From Fibrobacteria bacterium (GTDB lineage Bacteria; Fibrobacterota; Fibrobacteria; UBA11236), in NCBI GenBank assembly GCA_025360005.1, contig JANYDA010000001.1:1-64000 (forward strand): a stretch of DNA of 64,000 nt, in the 5' to 3' direction. Shown here piece after piece: positions 43,114 through 52,829 of the stretch. Under the pieces are notes generated by a model. It did not search any database, was not told the origin of the DNA, and was given only the letters and a program-made list of their open reading frames with translations. Position numbers and translations under genes: made by a program. Within the stretch, counting starts at the first letter, position 1; each line of letters begins with the position of its first letter.

Positions 43114-44952
43114 ATGCAACCCAAAAGCCGCAAACCCTTAAGCCGCCTCATTACCGGATTGACCTGGTTCCTGGTCGCCGTCCACCTGGTCCCCATCGTG
43201 TGGATGGTGTATTGCGGGCTGAAGGACAATCAGGAAATCCTTTCCGGCAAAGTGATGCCGGGCCGCCGCCAGAACGAGATCGTGTTCCTCAGGGAAATGC
43301 CGCAAGGCTACTTGGCCGGCACCGCGGACGGCGGCATCACCTTGTTCGACAGGCAGGTGCTGAAGAAAATCCGCCATGCGGAATTGGGAACCTTCGCCAC
43401 CGGATTCCTTTTGGAGGGAGGTACCTTGTGGGCCGCCTCCAGCAACCGCGGCTTGCAGGAAATCGACGCGACCGATCTGAGCGTGCGCCATACCTACGGG
43501 GTGGAAAAGATAGCCGCGGCCTATGGGAGCGCCTGGAGCACGTTGTGGGTGAACGAAGTGGCCGGTTCCTCCCTGGCCCGGCACGGGGACACCCTGTTCC
43601 TATCGTACCAGATCAAGGGTTACCCCGGTGTTACGGCCTTCATTCCCGCGTCGGGACGCTTCCTGCCCATGCCCGGATTTGCGACCAAGGAGGGCGGCGT
43701 GGTGCGTTCGATGACGCGGCCTCCCCAGGATTCCGGAAAGCAGGGAAACCTGGTGCTGGCGACGGAGCAAGGTATTTTCCTCCGCGCCCTGGATTCCGAT
43801 CGGCCGGACAAATTGTACCGGGCCGGGAAATTGCCTTCCGTGCCGGAACGCCTCTGCGCCATCGATTCCCATCGCTTGCTGTTGAGCGCGGATTCGCGCG
43901 CCTTCGTTTTTGATCTGGGTGGCGATTCCGTCCTGGCCTGGCTGGACCGGAAGCCCGGCAGCGGCATCATCACCGCTTTCGCGGCCGATCGCGGACGCAT
44001 CTGGCTGGGGGATTCCCGGGGCGCCACTTCCCTGGCGGACACGGCCATCGGGGATTCCAATGCTGCGGTCTCGGTATTTGAACCCCGGTTCCCGGCCGTT
44101 GCGGGAACCTCAGGCGATATCACCTCCTTCCGCATCACGTCCATCCTGCCCCTGGCTACCGGAGGCGTACTGCTGGGCGGACCCAATGGAACATTGTCCA
44201 TGCTCGATGCCTACGGCAAACCCGTGGCGCAGGCTTTGGCGCCCCGGCCCTCCATCTATATCCATTGGCGCAACTACGTAGACCTATGGCGCAACATCGA
44301 CTTCGGCCTGTACCTAAAGAACAGCTTTATCGTCTGTTTCGGCGTCATGGTCTTGGCCATGGTGCTGGCATCCATGGGCGGCTATGCGTTGGCGCGCTAC
44401 AACTTCCCCGGCAAAAACCTCTTCGGCTATTCCGTGCTGGCTACGCAGATGGTGCCGGGCATTATGCTATTGCTGCCTCTATACCTGATGTTCATCAGCT
44501 TCAGCCGCGCCACCGGGCTCATCGTCAAAGGCACCTATAGCGGTTTGATCCTGACCTACGCGGCCTACTTCGTGCCCTTTTCGATCTGGATCCTGCGCGG
44601 ATTTTTCGCATCCTTGCCCAAGGAGCTGGAAGAAGCGGCCTTGGTGGACGGGTGCGGGCCCATCCAGGCCTTCTTCCGCATCATCATCCCTTCCGCGCTC
44701 CCCGGCATCATCGCCACCGGCGTCTACGTTTTCCTTTCCGCCTGGGACGAGTTGATGTTCGCCTGGGTGCTGACCGACGAGAAAACCTATACTATCCCGG
44801 TGGGGATACGACTGTTTGTCGGGAATTTCCAGAACCGGTATGATTTGATGATGGCGGCCGCTACGGTATCCACCATACCCGTAATGATTCTTTTCTTCTT
44901 GATGCAAAAGCATATCGTTTCCGGCCTCACGGCAGGGGCAGTCAAGGAATAA
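43114..44952 (+). CDS. MalG-type permease with inserted beta-propeller
   Basis: A 612-residue permease, about twice the family's 280. The first helix (about 15-34) leads into the canonical CGLKDNQEILSG; the fold resumes at IHWRNYVDLWRNIDFGLYLKN (residue 383 on), followed by five helices and the EAA motif (EEAALVDGCGPIQAFFRIII, 506-525). Between them, residues about 45-383 hold a soluble domain with seven repeats of the strand pattern of beta-propellers, at about 66-80, 104-119, 160-180, 212-227, 253-269, 295-309 and 351-366; clear examples are TLWAASSNRGLQEIDA, RIWLGDSRGATSLAD and GVLLGGPNGTLSMLDA. By topology it lies in the periplasm, near the binding-protein dock. I know no permease of this build. 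It may sense or gate sugar uptake. Confidence 0.9.
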   Translation: MQPKSRKPLSRLITGLTWFLVAVHLVPIVWMVYCGLKDNQEILSGKVMPGRRQNEIVFLREMPQGYLAGTADGGITLFDRQVLKKIRHAELGTFATGFLLEGGTLWAASSNRGLQEIDATDLSVRHTYGVEKIAAAYGSAWSTLWVNEVAGSSLARHGDTLFLSYQIKGYPGVTAFIPASGRFLPMPGFATKEGGVVRSMTRPPQDSGKQGNLVLATEQGIFLRALDSDRPDKLYRAGKLPSVPERLCAIDSHRLLLSADSRAFVFDLGGDSVLAWLDRKPGSGIITAFAADRGRIWLGDSRGATSLADTAIGDSNAAVSVFEPRFPAVAGTSGDITSFRITSILPLATGGVLLGGPNGTLSMLDAYGKPVAQALAPRPSIYIHWRNYVDLWRNIDFGLYLKNSFIVCFGVMVLAMVLASMGGYALARYNFPGKNLFGYSVLATQMVPGIMLLLPLYLMFISFSRATGLIVKGTYSGLILTYAAYFVPFSIWILRGFFASLPKELEEAALVDGCGPIQAFFRIIIPSALPGIIATGVYVFLSAWDELMFAWVLTDEKTYTIPVGIRLFVGNFQNRYDLMMAAATVSTIPVMILFFLMQKHIVSGLTAGAVKE

Positions 44953-44991
44953 GGGAACATCGGCGGAAAAAGAATGTCGATAGAAAAAATA

Positions 44992-45064
44992 GGCGGGAGG
45001 ACAAACCCGCCGTCCCAATCCGGACACCAATAGGAAACGGAACGGGAGCCCTGGGACGAGGGCT
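44992..45064 (+). other. Two hairpins between the permease and barrel genes
   Basis: GGCGGG-AGGACAAA-CCCGCC (44992-45011) and AGCCCT-GGGACG-AGGGCT (45047-45064) are perfect six-pair stems without T runs. They could protect the mRNA of either side or partly end transcription within the operon. Confidence 0.45.
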
Positions 45065-45094
45065 GAACAACTTGTCCGAGCCTTGGGAATCGCA

Positions 45095-47440
45095 ATGATA
45101 CGAATCTGCCATGCAAACAGGTACCTGGCCCTCTTTTGCACCTCCTTGTTGGGTTTGCTCCCATGCAAGGCGGCCGCCGAAGTGGCTGCGGACCCGGATA
45201 CGTCCGGCATGGGGCTTCCGCCCATGGATGCGCTGGAGTCCAAAGTCCGTTCCACCCTTCTGTTCGGCGGTTCCAGCCCGGTCTCCTTCTCCGGCGAAGG
45301 CCGCCTCAAAATCCAAGAGCATGACTACTCGAACTATCCCAGCTACCTGGACAAGGATCAAACCTGGACCCAGGCCAATTATGAAGGCAACGAGTCCATG
45401 CTCCGCCTGTCCATGGTGGTGCACGCCAACCGCAATGCCGTACTCTGGTCCAAGATCGGATTCCAGAATACCTTGCCGGGAATTTTTGTGAATCACAGCG
45501 CCGCCTCCAGGGATACCTTCGGCTTCGTCCGCGAACAGAACCGCCATGACAAGAGCGACATCACCGCGAACATCCACGAGGACATGGCCGCGGGCCTGGC
45601 CATCCGCACCGTGCCGGCTTCGTTCTGGTTGCGCATGGGGAACATCCTCTGGACGGAAGCATCGCCGCTGACGATTTGGAAAGATCAGCCCCGCACCTTC
45701 GCCTGGGATTATCTCCCCTTTGAAGTGGAGCAGCCGGTATCTCGTTACTACGAATACAATATCGCCAAAGGCGAGAAATCCGGCCGGGCCGCCTGGAACA
45801 AAAAGGCCTTCAACGGCGTGGACTTCCGCAGCATCGATCTTCCCGCGCGACTGCAAGTGAATCTTCTCTGGGCCGCGTTCGAGCGTTACGACAACTTCGA
45901 GCGCGAGTACGTGGACTTTTCCAATGACCTGGGATTGGCCGAGCTGGGCACGGATGCCAAGCAAATCGGCATCGGTGATTCCTTTCGCCACATGTACCAT
46001 GGCAGGCTGGCGCAGGAAAAGGTCCTGGGCAGCGAATTGACCCTGGGGCTCAACATGGTCGGCATCGTTTATAAAAACGATATCGTAGCCTCCGATTTGT
46101 GGATCAAGGATTTCGGCCTCCTCCAGAAAACCTACCGGGACTCCACTACCCTCACGCCCCATTCCTACCGGGTGGGCGAAGGTTTCTTCAAGGAACCCAA
46201 GGTCCTTTCGATAGACTTGCGTGGACCCATCAACGACAAGCTGGAAATCCATTTCGATGCCGCCGTGGGCGTAATGGACACGGTTTGGATGCGCTACACA
46301 GTGGACTCCAGTTCCAGCGCAGCCACCGCGCCCAAGACATTCCTGGGCGCTTCCCAACGGGAATCGGTCCGCGCCAATCCGGCGCCGGCGTTGTATGCCC
46401 GCATCTCTTCCAAATACCTGGTGCCCGTGCGCACGGATATCGCCTACATCGCCAAAGGCTTCTACTCCCCATTCTCCTTCGCAGCGCCGGTGGACGCCTT
46501 CATCCCTTACGGCTCCAACCTGGTGGGCGCGGGGAAATTCATCGCGCGGGGGGAAGGGTCCCCGTATACGCAGAACATGGCCGGCATCAACATCGCCGTC
46601 TCCCCCAATGTGGGGTACGGACATCTCCGCTTCGCTTACGGCCAGCATTTCCAACCGCAAAAGGCGCGCGACGTGCTGTTCTTCCCTTACCGCCTCAACG
46701 GCCAGGACTACAGCAGCACCATACAATCCTCCTACAACCGCTGGGGCAATGATCTGGTGGACGTTTCCCTGGGCGCGCCGTATAAATACCGGCTGGGCGA
46801 TGAAAGCTACAAGACCACCGCTTTCAACAACCGTTCCGGCCCCGAAGGCGGCGGCCTCCACAGCGACTACCTCTCGATATTCGAAGGTTTCGTCCCTTAC
46901 GAAAGCGCCGCGCAGGCGGACACCAACCAGATGCAGAGCACATCCATCACTACGCGGCCCAGGGGATTTCCCACCCACCAGAAATGGACCTATAATATGG
47001 AACTGGACGGCGCCTGGGATCTGGGACCGACCATCGGATATGGTCATGATCTTTTCCTTAGCGGCTATGGCGCCCTGAACGGCATTTCTTCCCAGGTGAA
47101 GGCCCTGTCCCTCAGCCCCAAGGACATGATGCTCTGGGGAGTGTACCTCCGTGCGGAACCGGCCATTGCGCTCTCGGACAAGTTTTACATCCTGGGCCTG
47201 GCGGGATACGAGAACTGGCGTTCGGACATGGCCTATATGCTGGACCCGGCGTCCGGCGCGTCCATGCGCGTTCCCATCGACTATAAGGACTATGCCTGGG
47301 GCTTGGGCTTCGATTGGGATTTCGCTTCCCGGGTAGGCCTGCATGGCCGCTACAAGCAGATGTGGCATAAAGACAGATTCTACGACGCCAATGATTGGAC
47401 CAACACCTTGGTCTCGGCGGAAATCAAGATGTGGTTTTAA
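45095..47440 (+). CDS. Large outer-membrane barrel protein, unrecognised
   Basis: A 781-residue exported protein (signal peptide about 1-24, ending in AAAEVA). The whole body is built of amphipathic beta strands with aromatic girdles (MLRLSMVVHANRNAVLWSKIGF, DLFLSGYGALNGISSQVKAL) and ends KMWF, the aromatic C-terminus used by the barrel-assembly machinery. There is no TonB box, plug domain or sugar-porin signature that I recognise. Its place directly after the importer genes suggests an outer-membrane route or receptor for oligosaccharides. The ATG at 45095 is preferred to a TTG at 45083. Confidence 0.7.
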   Translation: MIRICHANRYLALFCTSLLGLLPCKAAAEVAADPDTSGMGLPPMDALESKVRSTLLFGGSSPVSFSGEGRLKIQEHDYSNYPSYLDKDQTWTQANYEGNESMLRLSMVVHANRNAVLWSKIGFQNTLPGIFVNHSAASRDTFGFVREQNRHDKSDITANIHEDMAAGLAIRTVPASFWLRMGNILWTEASPLTIWKDQPRTFAWDYLPFEVEQPVSRYYEYNIAKGEKSGRAAWNKKAFNGVDFRSIDLPARLQVNLLWAAFERYDNFEREYVDFSNDLGLAELGTDAKQIGIGDSFRHMYHGRLAQEKVLGSELTLGLNMVGIVYKNDIVASDLWIKDFGLLQKTYRDSTTLTPHSYRVGEGFFKEPKVLSIDLRGPINDKLEIHFDAAVGVMDTVWMRYTVDSSSSAATAPKTFLGASQRESVRANPAPALYARISSKYLVPVRTDIAYIAKGFYSPFSFAAPVDAFIPYGSNLVGAGKFIARGEGSPYTQNMAGINIAVSPNVGYGHLRFAYGQHFQPQKARDVLFFPYRLNGQDYSSTIQSSYNRWGNDLVDVSLGAPYKYRLGDESYKTTAFNNRSGPEGGGLHSDYLSIFEGFVPYESAAQADTNQMQSTSITTRPRGFPTHQKWTYNMELDGAWDLGPTIGYGHDLFLSGYGALNGISSQVKALSLSPKDMMLWGVYLRAEPAIALSDKFYILGLAGYENWRSDMAYMLDPASGASMRVPIDYKDYAWGLGFDWDFASRVGLHGRYKQMWHKDRFYDANDWTNTLVSAEIKMWF

Positions 47441-47451
47441 CAGGAGCCCCC

Positions 47452-49440
47452 ATGTTACCTTCCCTATACAAGGCAGCCCTTTTCCAAGCCCTGGCGATAG
47501 GCCTGGCAGGCTGGTTGCCCGCCGCCGCGCTTACCGGCGCGGACTCGGCCGGCACGGGCGCCGGCGATGCCGGCATCCAGAAAACCCTAGACAACATCCT
47601 GGCCAAGGAAGGGATTTCCATGGGCGGGGCCTTCCGGTCCCAGTACCTGCATTCATCCATCTCCGGTCCTTCCACGGTGGATACGCGCCGCTCGGAAGAA
47701 GGCGTGGAATATACCTCGGTGGATTTCGACATCCGCGCTCGGCCCAACACCGCCACGCAAGGCCGCCTGATCGTGCGCATGCACCAGGATTGGCGCAACT
47801 TCTTCTCCGATATCGGCAATCCCATCAATACCCGCTGGATCAGCATCGACGGGAACATGAAGGGGATGTACCGCTACAACGCGGGGGACTACAAGCAGAA
47901 ATACAGCCCGCTGACCCTGTATACGGCGGAACCCGATGTAATGTACGAACCGACCATCTTCGCCTCGGACCGCCAGGAGGCCATGGACGAGGCCTTTGTG
48001 GGCGGTCACGAGCGCCTTCTCCAGGGCGTGAACCTGAACTTCGACGCTGCCTTGGATCGGGGATCGAATCCCCTGTTGCGCGAAATCCACTTCAACCTGA
48101 TGGGCTCGCGCCTGCGCAACGTGGACATCAGCATCCAGAACGGCAACAAGACAACGGACAATGTGGAAGCCGCCAACGCGGAAAAATACCTGGCCGCTTC
48201 CAACTTGGATTTGACGCTTCCCGTGGGAGCCTCCCTGGGCGGCAGCTACCTGCTCATCTTCGATAAGAAGGGAAGCTTCGCGTCCACGGGCGGGAACCCG
48301 GATACCGCTGCGCAATGGACCTCGATAGTCGCGGGAAGGGCGGGTTATGATCTGGCCACCTTGACCGGCGCCAAGGATTGGAACATCGGCATCTCGGCGG
48401 AATACGCCATGTCCAAGGACGATACCAATTGGTTCGCGGCCCCGAACGATTCGGCGCTGACCAAAAGCACCATCGACGGCTCCGCCTTGCTGGCCCGCCT
48501 GTACGGCAGTTGGAAGCCGGGTAGGGCCTTCGGCGTGAAGGTTGGCGTCAACTACCTTAAGAACGAAGCCAATTACCGCAACGAGCTGGCGCAAAGCCCC
48601 GTTTTCATCGGCGAACGGATCCTGAATATCGAGAACGATTCCACCCCGTTGCTGCGGCGCACGGACGACGTGCGCACCCGCAATTACTCCACCTTCGACG
48701 CCATGTACCAGCACGTCTTCAAATTCTCCCCTTCCGCGGCGACCAATCTCTGGCAGAAGGCGCCCTTTTCCAAAAATGCCTACAACAGTTCCATCATGAC
48801 GCAAGGGGAAATGGCCGCCTTCGCCGCCTTGCGGGCGGATACCGCCTTGCAGTTGATCATGCCCTTTGGCCCGGCGACGCCCAATCGCGGCGGCATCCAA
48901 TCCGACGTCACCTTGTCCTTTCTGGACGATCGCATCGAGGCGCAGGCCCTGTTCGCAAGCCTGGAAAACGTGACCGGGGTGAAGGTCGATTCGGTCCGCG
49001 CGCTGCCCGTCACCAAGTTCGCCCAGATGGGAGGAGGCCTGAAAATCGAAGCGGGCGCGCTCATCGGGCTCAGCCTGCCGTTCACGCTCTCCGGCAGCTT
49101 TATCCGCTCCAGCGCCGAAAACGGCGGCATCGCGGCGGATACCTCGCATCCTTCTCTCAAGGTCACCAGCGATTTCATCAACGCCGGCATGCAGTATTCG
49201 TTCTGGAAGCGCTTCGCCCTGCTGGGCGGTTACCAGAAAATCGAAAACACCATCAATCATGGTGGTACGGAGGCCAAGCAGACCCAGATCCATTACGCCG
49301 GCGGACTGGACTATAAGGTCGCCGCGGGCGCGCATTTGCTGTTTTCCCTGGGGCGCGTCTCGGTGGATAATCCCGCCGGTCCCGTGGATACGGACTTCTC
49401 CCAATTGCAAACCGACCTTTTCCTGACCGTCCATTTCTGA
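47452..49440 (+). CDS. Second outer-membrane barrel protein, unrecognised
   Basis: A 662-residue exported barrel-type protein with a signal peptide (about 1-27) and a strand-rich body ending LFLTVHF. The first mature part GISMGGAFRSQYLHSS and strands such as EIHFNLMGSRLRNVDISIQNG are similar in style to the preceding protein but not an obvious duplicate. Its ATG lies 11 bases behind the first barrel's stop with AGGAG before it, and the GH51 gene follows 16 bases later, so it is cotranscribed. It may form a channel or display scaffold for the cellulases. Confidence 0.7.
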   Translation: MLPSLYKAALFQALAIGLAGWLPAAALTGADSAGTGAGDAGIQKTLDNILAKEGISMGGAFRSQYLHSSISGPSTVDTRRSEEGVEYTSVDFDIRARPNTATQGRLIVRMHQDWRNFFSDIGNPINTRWISIDGNMKGMYRYNAGDYKQKYSPLTLYTAEPDVMYEPTIFASDRQEAMDEAFVGGHERLLQGVNLNFDAALDRGSNPLLREIHFNLMGSRLRNVDISIQNGNKTTDNVEAANAEKYLAASNLDLTLPVGASLGGSYLLIFDKKGSFASTGGNPDTAAQWTSIVAGRAGYDLATLTGAKDWNIGISAEYAMSKDDTNWFAAPNDSALTKSTIDGSALLARLYGSWKPGRAFGVKVGVNYLKNEANYRNELAQSPVFIGERILNIENDSTPLLRRTDDVRTRNYSTFDAMYQHVFKFSPSAATNLWQKAPFSKNAYNSSIMTQGEMAAFAALRADTALQLIMPFGPATPNRGGIQSDVTLSFLDDRIEAQALFASLENVTGVKVDSVRALPVTKFAQMGGGLKIEAGALIGLSLPFTLSGSFIRSSAENGGIAADTSHPSLKVTSDFINAGMQYSFWKRFALLGGYQKIENTINHGGTEAKQTQIHYAGGLDYKVAAGAHLLFSLGRVSVDNPAGPVDTDFSQLQTDLFLTVHF

Positions 49441-49456
49441 ACCGCAGGGAGATGCC

Positions 49457-52400
49457 GTGGCAGCCGTGAATCCGATCCGAAATACCAGCCGCGTTTACGA
49501 ACTAACCGGACTAACCGGGCTAGCCGCACGATCGGGAAAGGCCGCAAAAAACGGCCTGGCCGGCGCCGTCGCTGCCGCCGCGATGGCTTTGCTATGCGGC
49601 TGCGCGCTCCAATTCAAGCCGCTGCCTTCGGCCTCCGCCGCGGGCGGGGACGGCGTCTCCCATGGAGATCCGCGCACGGTGGCGCGCTTCTTCGACGACG
49701 ATTTCGTGGCGGGAGGCTACCAGTATACCTATCCGGACGCGGCCAAGATCTTCATTCCGGAGGAATCCGGGCATGAGAGCGAAGTGTCCCTGCAATTCGA
49801 TCTGGTCGCCAATGATTATTCCGGCGGATCGGTATGCCTCTACAACCTGATGTACGATCTGACGCCGTACTATTCCCGCGGGGCTTTGCAATTCTGGATC
49901 AAGGGCGCGCGCGGCGGCGAAATCGCCTGGGTGGCCCTGGTCGATGACGAGAACCGCGACAGCAAGAAAACCGTGGTGCGCCTGCCCTTGAACGATCTGG
50001 GAGGCATCGGCAACGAGTGGAAACTGGTGAGCATCCCCTTGGCCAAGTTCGGCCGCAAGGGCGTGTATTGGGACGCCAAGAAACGCATCGAAGTGCCCAA
50101 CGCTTTCGACTGGAACGCGGTGACGGAATTCCGCATCGAAATCAAGAAAGCGGAAAACCCCTCCTTCCGGGTCTGGGTCGACGACATCAAGGTGCTCCGC
50201 GACGTGTTCGACGCGGCCGAAGAGAAGCCGACCGACGACTGGCAGGATAAGCAGGAAACCATCCCCATGCCCGTGACGCAAGCCAATCACGGCAAGGTGC
50301 TGCATACTTTGTTCCAGGATGCCTTGCCGGAAGGCGGCTTCACCTATCTTTACGGCGGCAAGACCGCGGCGAAGGTGCAACCGGGGCCCAAGCCGGAGCA
50401 AGGCGTATTGGCTTCCTACCTGGACGGCAATGAATATTCCGGCGTGACGCTGGCGCTGGGCGAAGGCAAGAACATCGATCTGCGCAATCCCCGCTCCGCC
50501 CGCGGAGCCCTTTGTTTCTGGGCCAAAGCCGCGCCCGGCGTGCGCAGCATCTACGTAGGCCTGCTGGACAGCCGCCCGGACGGCATCAAGGTACAGACCA
50601 AACAGGTGCTGGGAGACTACGGCCCCGTCGACACGGTGTGGAATTATTTCCAGATCCCTCTCAAGAAATTCGGCGCCACCGGCTTGTATTGGGACGCCGG
50701 TAAGATGGCGGAGATTTCCGCGGCCATGAAATGGGACCAGATCAACGAAGTGCGTTTCTCGGAGAACAAGGACGAGAATAAAACGCCGGCGGGACAGCCG
50801 ATTTCATTTTACGCCAAGGACATCGTGATCACCGATGACATCCCCGGATACGTGGATCCGGACGAATACTGGACCTCATTCAAATCCTCCGAGCCGGACA
50901 TGCTTTTGCACGATTTCGAAGCGGGTGCGCAAGGCTGGGAAAGCGGCAAGGGTCCCAAGTCGGAAGTGGCTTTCGCCGTGGATGCCCTGAAGGGTATTCC
51001 GGGCAAATCCCTGGCCATCACCTATCGCCTGGCCGATTGGTGCGACGTACTCTACCGTTACGATACCAACGCCAGCCCGGCGCGCATGCGCGATTGGACC
51101 AAGCATTACGGCATCCGCGTTTCCATCTATACGCCTAAGGCCTTCCAAGGGGTGACCATCCAGGTGCATGACGCCGGCAACGAAGTGTTCGTGGCCAATA
51201 CCGGCGCCACTCGCGGCTGGAACGACATCCTGGTGCCCTTCCGAAACTTCGTCAAGTTCCCGTATTACCAGCCGCCGGACGCGGTCCAGAACGGAAAATT
51301 CGATCTGGGCGCCGTGCGCGTGCTGGACTTCAAGCCCGCCGGGGACGGCACCAGCGGCTCCTTCCGCGTGGACAACGTGGCGCTGACCAATATGCGCGAG
51401 GCGCCCAAGCATGTTGCGCCCGCGCGCCGCGAATTCAAGGTCGCCGGAGACTTCAACAAAACCGTCACGGCCAAGATCAACGATGGCCTGTTCGGCATCA
51501 ACGCCGCGTTGTGGGACGGGGATTTACTGAATTCCAGGACCAAGGACTACGTCAAAGCGGTGAAGCATCAAGTGGTGCGCTATCCGGGCGGCTTACGCGC
51601 CGATGATGATCATTGGAAGCAGGTATTGGATAAAAAAGACGGACTGGTGGACACGGATGAATTCCTGGCCTGGCTGCAGGAGACCGGCAACGAAGGCATG
51701 TTCACGGTCAATTTCGGAAAAGGAACCCCGCAAGAGGCCGCCGATTGGGTGCGCTATGTGAACGTCACCAAGCATGCGCATGTGCAGTTGTGGGAAGTGG
51801 GCAATGAACTCTACGGCGATTGGCATCCCCAGCATACCACGGGCGATGACTACGGCAAGCGCGCCGCCGAATTCATCCAGGCCATGAAGGCGGCCGACCC
51901 GACCATCAAGGTGGCCGTGGTGGGCGTGTTGGACGGCGAGTGGAACAAGCAGGTCCTCAACTCCACCAAGGATTTGGCCGATGCCCTCATCATCCACCAT
52001 TATCCCCAGCACAGCGGCGAAGAGAACGACCAGGCCTTGCTGGCCTCGCCGCAAAGCCTGGACGAGATTATTCCCAGCGTGCGCAAGCAGATCAAGGAAT
52101 ACGGGACTCCGGGCAAGAGCTACGGAATCTGGCTGACGGAATGGAACTCCGTGGACTTCAAACCCGGACCGCAAACCCTGTCGCTGGCAAACGGCCTGTT
52201 CGCGGCGGACTACCTGGGCATGCTGGCCAAGCACAACATCGATCAGGCGGACTACTGGGACATACACAACAACCTTACCGAGCAAGGCGGCGACTACGGC
52301 TACCTGTCCCGCTCCGGCGCCGCCGACGGCGATCTGGTTCCGCGCCCCTCCTACCACGCTTTCAAGCTGGCGAGCGAAGCCCTGCGCGGCCGGATGGCTG

Positions 52401-52672
52401 AATGCAAGGTGCTGGGCGACGAAAGCGATGTCACTTGCTACCTGACGGAAAGGCCGGGCGGAGGCAAGTCCATCCTTCTCATCAACAAGCATCCGGTGAC
52501 GGAAGCGGTGGTAACCTTGGCGATACCCGGTTTCAAAGGGGCCGGCACATTGAAAAAGTTGGATGCTTCCGATGCCAAACCGGGCCCCGGCCAAGGCGAA
52601 CGCGTGAACCTCTCCGAAACCATGAAGGTGACTTTGCCCGCGTATTCCGCGGTCGCAATTTTCCAAAACTGA
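49457..52672 (+). CDS. GH51-type endoglucanase lipoprotein with three CBM11-like modules
   Basis: A 1071-residue enzyme resembling the Fibrobacter endoglucanase F/Cel51A type. A lipobox-like LLCGC (about residues 45-49) suggests lipid anchoring. Three CBM11-like beta-sandwich modules follow at about 70-250, 280-470 and 490-650; each ends in a VDDIKVL/VDNVALT-type strand. The catalytic domain starts near FGINAALWDGDLLN (about 680); Glu784 in VGNELYG is the acid/base and Glu895 in WLTEWNS the nucleophile. CBM11 binds beta-glucans, so cellulose or mixed-linkage glucan is the likely target. The GTG start at 49457 has AGGGAG upstream; GH44/GH79-like folds are the alternatives. Confidence 0.85.
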   Translation: MAAVNPIRNTSRVYELTGLTGLAARSGKAAKNGLAGAVAAAAMALLCGCALQFKPLPSASAAGGDGVSHGDPRTVARFFDDDFVAGGYQYTYPDAAKIFIPEESGHESEVSLQFDLVANDYSGGSVCLYNLMYDLTPYYSRGALQFWIKGARGGEIAWVALVDDENRDSKKTVVRLPLNDLGGIGNEWKLVSIPLAKFGRKGVYWDAKKRIEVPNAFDWNAVTEFRIEIKKAENPSFRVWVDDIKVLRDVFDAAEEKPTDDWQDKQETIPMPVTQANHGKVLHTLFQDALPEGGFTYLYGGKTAAKVQPGPKPEQGVLASYLDGNEYSGVTLALGEGKNIDLRNPRSARGALCFWAKAAPGVRSIYVGLLDSRPDGIKVQTKQVLGDYGPVDTVWNYFQIPLKKFGATGLYWDAGKMAEISAAMKWDQINEVRFSENKDENKTPAGQPISFYAKDIVITDDIPGYVDPDEYWTSFKSSEPDMLLHDFEAGAQGWESGKGPKSEVAFAVDALKGIPGKSLAITYRLADWCDVLYRYDTNASPARMRDWTKHYGIRVSIYTPKAFQGVTIQVHDAGNEVFVANTGATRGWNDILVPFRNFVKFPYYQPPDAVQNGKFDLGAVRVLDFKPAGDGTSGSFRVDNVALTNMREAPKHVAPARREFKVAGDFNKTVTAKINDGLFGINAALWDGDLLNSRTKDYVKAVKHQVVRYPGGLRADDDHWKQVLDKKDGLVDTDEFLAWLQETGNEGMFTVNFGKGTPQEAADWVRYVNVTKHAHVQLWEVGNELYGDWHPQHTTGDDYGKRAAEFIQAMKAADPTIKVAVVGVLDGEWNKQVLNSTKDLADALIIHHYPQHSGEENDQALLASPQSLDEIIPSVRKQIKEYGTPGKSYGIWLTEWNSVDFKPGPQTLSLANGLFAADYLGMLAKHNIDQADYWDIHNNLTEQGGDYGYLSRSGAADGDLVPRPSYHAFKLASEALRGRMAECKVLGDESDVTCYLTERPGGGKSILLINKHPVTEAVVTLAIPGFKGAGTLKKLDASDAKPGPGQGERVNLSETMKVTLPAYSAVAIFQN

Positions 52673-52678
52673 CCTTCG

Positions 52679-52704
52679 CCGGGCCCGTCAAGATGGGGGC
52701 CCGG
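52679..52704 (+). terminator. Weak hairpin after the GH51 gene
   Basis: CCGGGCCC and GGGCCCGG form an 8-pair stem seven bases behind the stop. The following bases are AAAAC, not T, so readthrough into the GH9 gene is likely. A second small hairpin, GGCCGT-TTTT-ACGGCC, is at 52745-52760. Confidence 0.4.
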
Positions 52705-52829
52705 AAAACGGCTTGGGTTATTAGACGGGAACGGCTTGGGAGCGGGCCGTTTTTACGGCCTTTCCGTGAACCCGGATCGCTTGGCTACATACTAATCCCA
52801 CTGACCCCGATTCCCAAGAAAGACCGAAT

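Noticed and set aside
43114-44952. Two genes (propeller protein and permease) merged by error
   Set aside because: The frame is continuous, the first helix and LK..EI segment precede the propeller, and the second permease needs that helix to be complete, so an insertion is the simpler reading.
44942-49434. Long minus-strand frames (808 and 593 codons) opposite the barrel genes
   Set aside because: The plus-strand frames have signal peptides, ribosome sites and aromatic C-termini; the minus-strand frames show none.
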